64,000 bases of DNA, taken from positions 1 through 64,000 of the forward strand of contig CAIKWZ010000015.1 in NCBI GenBank assembly GCA_903831255.1. The letters are read 5' to 3'. The DNA comes from an uncultured Alphaproteobacteria bacterium. Lineage in GTDB: Bacteria > Pseudomonadota > Alphaproteobacteria > Caulobacterales > Hyphomonadaceae. The translations under genes and the position numbers were made by a program. The notes beneath the pieces were generated by a model. The model was not told the DNA's origin and did no database searches. It saw only the letters and a program-made list of their open reading frames with translations. Shown here piece by piece: positions 61,963 through 64,000 of the stretch. Numbering within the stretch: the first letter of the stretch is position 1; each line of letters starts with the position of its first letter.

Positions 61963-62979
61963 TCAGCCTCCGCACGATTCGCGAACGATGAGGTCGGTCG
62001 GAAGACGTTCGGAGCGGCTGCGGATCCTGCCGCCTCCGGCATCCAGAAGTTTGGAGACCAGAAGACGGCCGGCCTTCGAGGTGTCCTGCGCCACCGTGCT
62101 GAGGGCGGGCGTGGCGTAGCGGGCGAACCTCACATTGTCGAAGCCGACGACCGATACGTCGCGCGGCGTCATGACGCCCGCGCGACGCAGGGCGCGTATG
62201 GCGCCAAGCGCGATCAGATCGCTCGCCGCAACGATCCCGTCGAAGGCGACGCCCTTCTGCATCAGGGTGTCGATCGCCGCCTCCGCCGATTCCACCTCGA
62301 AATGAGCCGGCACCGAGAGCGCCGGATCGGGCGTCAGGCCGGACTTCGCGAGCGCCTCGAGATAGCCCGCATGGCGCTGCGCGGGCTCCGGATCGCCGAT
62401 GTCTCCAAGAAACATGATCCGCTTGCGGCCAAGGCGCGCGAGATGGCCCGTCGCACGAGCGGCGCCCGCGATGTTATCGCTTCCGATCGAGCAGTAATTC
62501 TGGTCGGGCAGCTGCGCGCCCCAGACGACAAACCGGCTCTCCTCCTCGGCCAGACGGTTGAAGGCGCCGTGAAGCGTGCTCTGCCCGAGAAAGATCACGC
62601 CGTCGGCCCGCGAGGTCGACATGAGGACCGAGAGATCCTCATAAGAGGCGGGCGCGACATGGCTGACAAGAAGATCGCAGTCGCGTTCCCGCGCCGCCTC
62701 CGCGAGGCCGGAGAAGAGATCGAGAAAGAACGGATCGCTCAGCATGAAATCCCGGCCCTGAGGACGCGGCACGACGACAGCGATCGTCGCCTCAGCGCCG
62801 ATAGGACCCGCGGGCATGTAGTCCCGGAAGGGATAATTCTGTTCCCGGGCCAGCTTCCAGATGCGCTGCTTGGTCTGACGATTAATGGCCGGACTGTCGT
62901 TGAGCGCGCGCGAGGCGGTCGAAACGGAGACCCCCGCAAGTCTCGCCACATCCTGCAGTGTCGTCGGGCGTCGGGTCAC
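61963..62979 (-). CDS. LacI family transcriptional regulator
   Basis: A 338-residue repressor. The HTH is TTLQDVARLAGVSVSTASRALNDSPAINRQTKQRIWKLA. The sugar-binding domain contains DFMLSDPFFLDLFSGLAEAARERDCDLLVS and GVAFDGIVAASDLIALGAIRAL, then DVSVVGFDNVRFARYATPALSTVAQ. Its place between alpha-glucosidase and GH97 genes suggests that it controls the glucan locus in answer to a sugar, as MalR-type regulators do. Confidence 0.92.
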   Translation of the reverse strand: MTRRPTTLQDVARLAGVSVSTASRALNDSPAINRQTKQRIWKLAREQNYPFRDYMPAGPIGAEATIAVVVPRPQGRDFMLSDPFFLDLFSGLAEAARERDCDLLVSHVAPASYEDLSVLMSTSRADGVIFLGQSTLHGAFNRLAEEESRFVVWGAQLPDQNYCSIGSDNIAGAARATGHLARLGRKRIMFLGDIGDPEPAQRHAGYLEALAKSGLTPDPALSVPAHFEVESAEAAIDTLMQKGVAFDGIVAASDLIALGAIRALRRAGVMTPRDVSVVGFDNVRFARYATPALSTVAQDTSKAGRLLVSKLLDAGGGRIRSRSERLPTDLIVRESCGG

Positions 62980-63071
62980 GCGCTCTCACACAAGTCTTCT
63001 CGTTCAACGGGCCTCTTAATGCACCGCCTGCAGCTTTTGGCAAGCAGACACCCGTCTCCCGGAGCGCCGTC

Positions 63072-64000
63072 ATGATCCTGCGCAGCCTGATCCTCCTGAT
63101 CTCCCTTCACCTGCTGGGCGCTACAGCCCTCGCAGCGCCGCTGGCGACAATCGCCTCGCCCGACGGCGCAATCGTCGTCGAGATTGAAATCAACGGCGAG
63201 GGCCGTCCCGCCTACAGCGTGATCCGCAGAGGCCAGACGATCATCGCCCCCTCAAGGCTCGGCTTCCTTCTGGTGGATGCGCCCAAGATCGAGCGCAATC
63301 TGAGCCTGACCGCGCAGTCGCAGAGGAGCTTCGACGAGACGTGGGAGCAGCCCTGGGGTGAGGAGCGCCTTATCCGCAATCGCTATAACGAGCTCCGCTT
63401 CACCCTCACCGAGACGAAGGAGCTCGCGCGCAGTCTCGATGTCGTCTTCCGCGTCTACGACGACGGGATCGGCTTTCGCTACGAGTTTCCCGACCAGCCC
63501 CGGATGCGCGAGGTGAAAATCCTCAACGAGCTGACGGAGTTCAACTTCGCCTCGGAAGGCGAAGCGCTGTGGACGCCCGCCATGCGCTCCAATCGTGAGG
63601 AATACCTCTATTATCGCACGCCGATCGAGCAGGTCGGCGTCAGCCAGACGCCTCTTACAGTTCGTCTTCAGAGCGGTCTGCACCTCTCGATCCACGAAGC
63701 GACCCTGATCGACTATTCCGGCATGAACCTGATGCGCATCGAAGGCCGCGGCCTCAACGCCCTTTTGACCCCGGGGATCGGAGATGCGGCCGTCGTCCGC
63801 AAAGGTCCGTTCGTCACGCCCTGGCGGACAATCCAGATCAGCGAGACGGCCGGCGGTCTCGTCGAATCCCGTCTGATCCTCAACCTCAATGAGCCGAACA
63901 GGCTGGGCGACGTCTCCTGGTTCGAACCGGGGAAATATGTCGGGATCTGGTGGCAGATGCATCTCGACACTGCGACCTGGGCCTCAGGCCCGCGCCACGG
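63072..64000 (+). CDS. GH97 glycoside hydrolase (SusB-like), 5' part
   Basis: The first 309 codons are present; the gene runs off the right edge. The signal peptide is MILRSLILLISLHLLGATALA, cut before APLATIASPDGAIVVEIEIN. The N-terminal beta-sandwich domain of GH97 is clear (LARSLDVVFRVYDDGIGFRYEFP, EALWTPAMRSNREEYLYYRTPIEQ, GKYVGIWWQMHLDTATWASGP). GH97 enzymes are alpha-glucosidases or alpha-galactosidases; the deciding residues lie beyond the window. The context favours alpha-glucosidase. ATG 63072 is divergent from LacI, with 92 bases between the starts. Confidence 0.92.
   Translation, partial: MILRSLILLISLHLLGATALAAPLATIASPDGAIVVEIEINGEGRPAYSVIRRGQTIIAPSRLGFLLVDAPKIERNLSLTAQSQRSFDETWEQPWGEERLIRNRYNELRFTLTETKELARSLDVVFRVYDDGIGFRYEFPDQPRMREVKILNELTEFNFASEGEALWTPAMRSNREEYLYYRTPIEQVGVSQTPLTVRLQSGLHLSIHEATLIDYSGMNLMRIEGRGLNALLTPGIGDAAVVRKGPFVTPWRTIQISETAGGLVESRLILNLNEPNRLGDVSWFEPGKYVGIWWQMHLDTATWASGPRH

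Overview
The window is GC-rich, densely packed DNA of an alphaproteobacterial type. Large TonB-dependent receptors, enlarged GST-fold proteins, an AbiE system, VapBC pairs, a Trb-type (VirB-like) transfer operon and a TonB/halogenase/GH13 alpha-glucan locus together point to Caulobacterales, Sphingomonadales or a related group. No rRNA or tRNA gene was seen, so the genus cannot be fixed.

Region 1 (1-2.3 kb): the tail of an unidentified (possibly phosphodiesterase-like) gene, then an AbiE toxin-antitoxin locus. Its antitoxin is intact and its toxin carries a stop codon and a frame-changing deletion.

Region 2 (2.7-26.8 kb): a catabolic and uptake cluster. It holds a TonB receptor, an MFS transporter with a one-base frameshift, four GST-fold proteins, a DUF1330 protein, an acyl-CoA ligase, two TetR regulators, a secreted sulfatase, a secreted conserved protein, a NylB-like serine hydrolase, a VOC protein, a heme-c/PQQ dehydrogenase of polyvinyl-alcohol-dehydrogenase layout, an SDR and an epoxide-hydrolase-like enzyme. 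Four promoter regions share the palindrome CGGAA-N6-TTCCG, with one mismatch in two copies. They sit upstream of the TonB receptor, between a GST and DUF1330, upstream of the GST pair, and upstream of the sulfatase. This looks like one regulon, probably run by the TetR protein at 13.8-14.5 kb. A LuxR remnant and a VapBC pair interrupt the cluster.

Region 3 (26.8-29.3 kb): a scar zone with a broken Sel1-repeat gene, a second intact VapBC pair and a truncated second AbiE locus.

Region 4 (29.3-39.7 kb): a TraF peptidase gene and an apparently complete trbBCDEJLFGI operon, without relaxase or coupling protein in the window. An AT-rich patch with an inverted repeat lies between TraF and trbB.

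Region 5 (40.2-44.0 kb): an overlapping set encoding a small SAM methyltransferase, a HIT-PLD protein and an SF2 helicase with a DUF3427-like end. The helicase has no usable start codon. Its frame joins the HIT-PLD gene by a -1 shift at C_CCC_CCA, directly before the stop codon. This is the best candidate here for an unusual nucleic-acid defence or repair system.

Region 6 (44.1-52.7 kb): a secreted hydrolase, a DUF4143 ATPase flanked by a 196-bp direct duplication of the hydrolase gene's 3' end, a small membrane protein, a DUF3293 protein, a 936-residue repeat protein with C-terminal membrane segments, and a lipoprotein.

Region 7 (52.8-64 kb): an alpha-glucan utilisation locus with a JmjC-like cupin protein, a flavin halogenase and a TonB receptor on one side. 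On the other side are a lipoprotein alpha-amylase, an alpha-glucosidase, a LacI regulator and the start of a GH97 enzyme.
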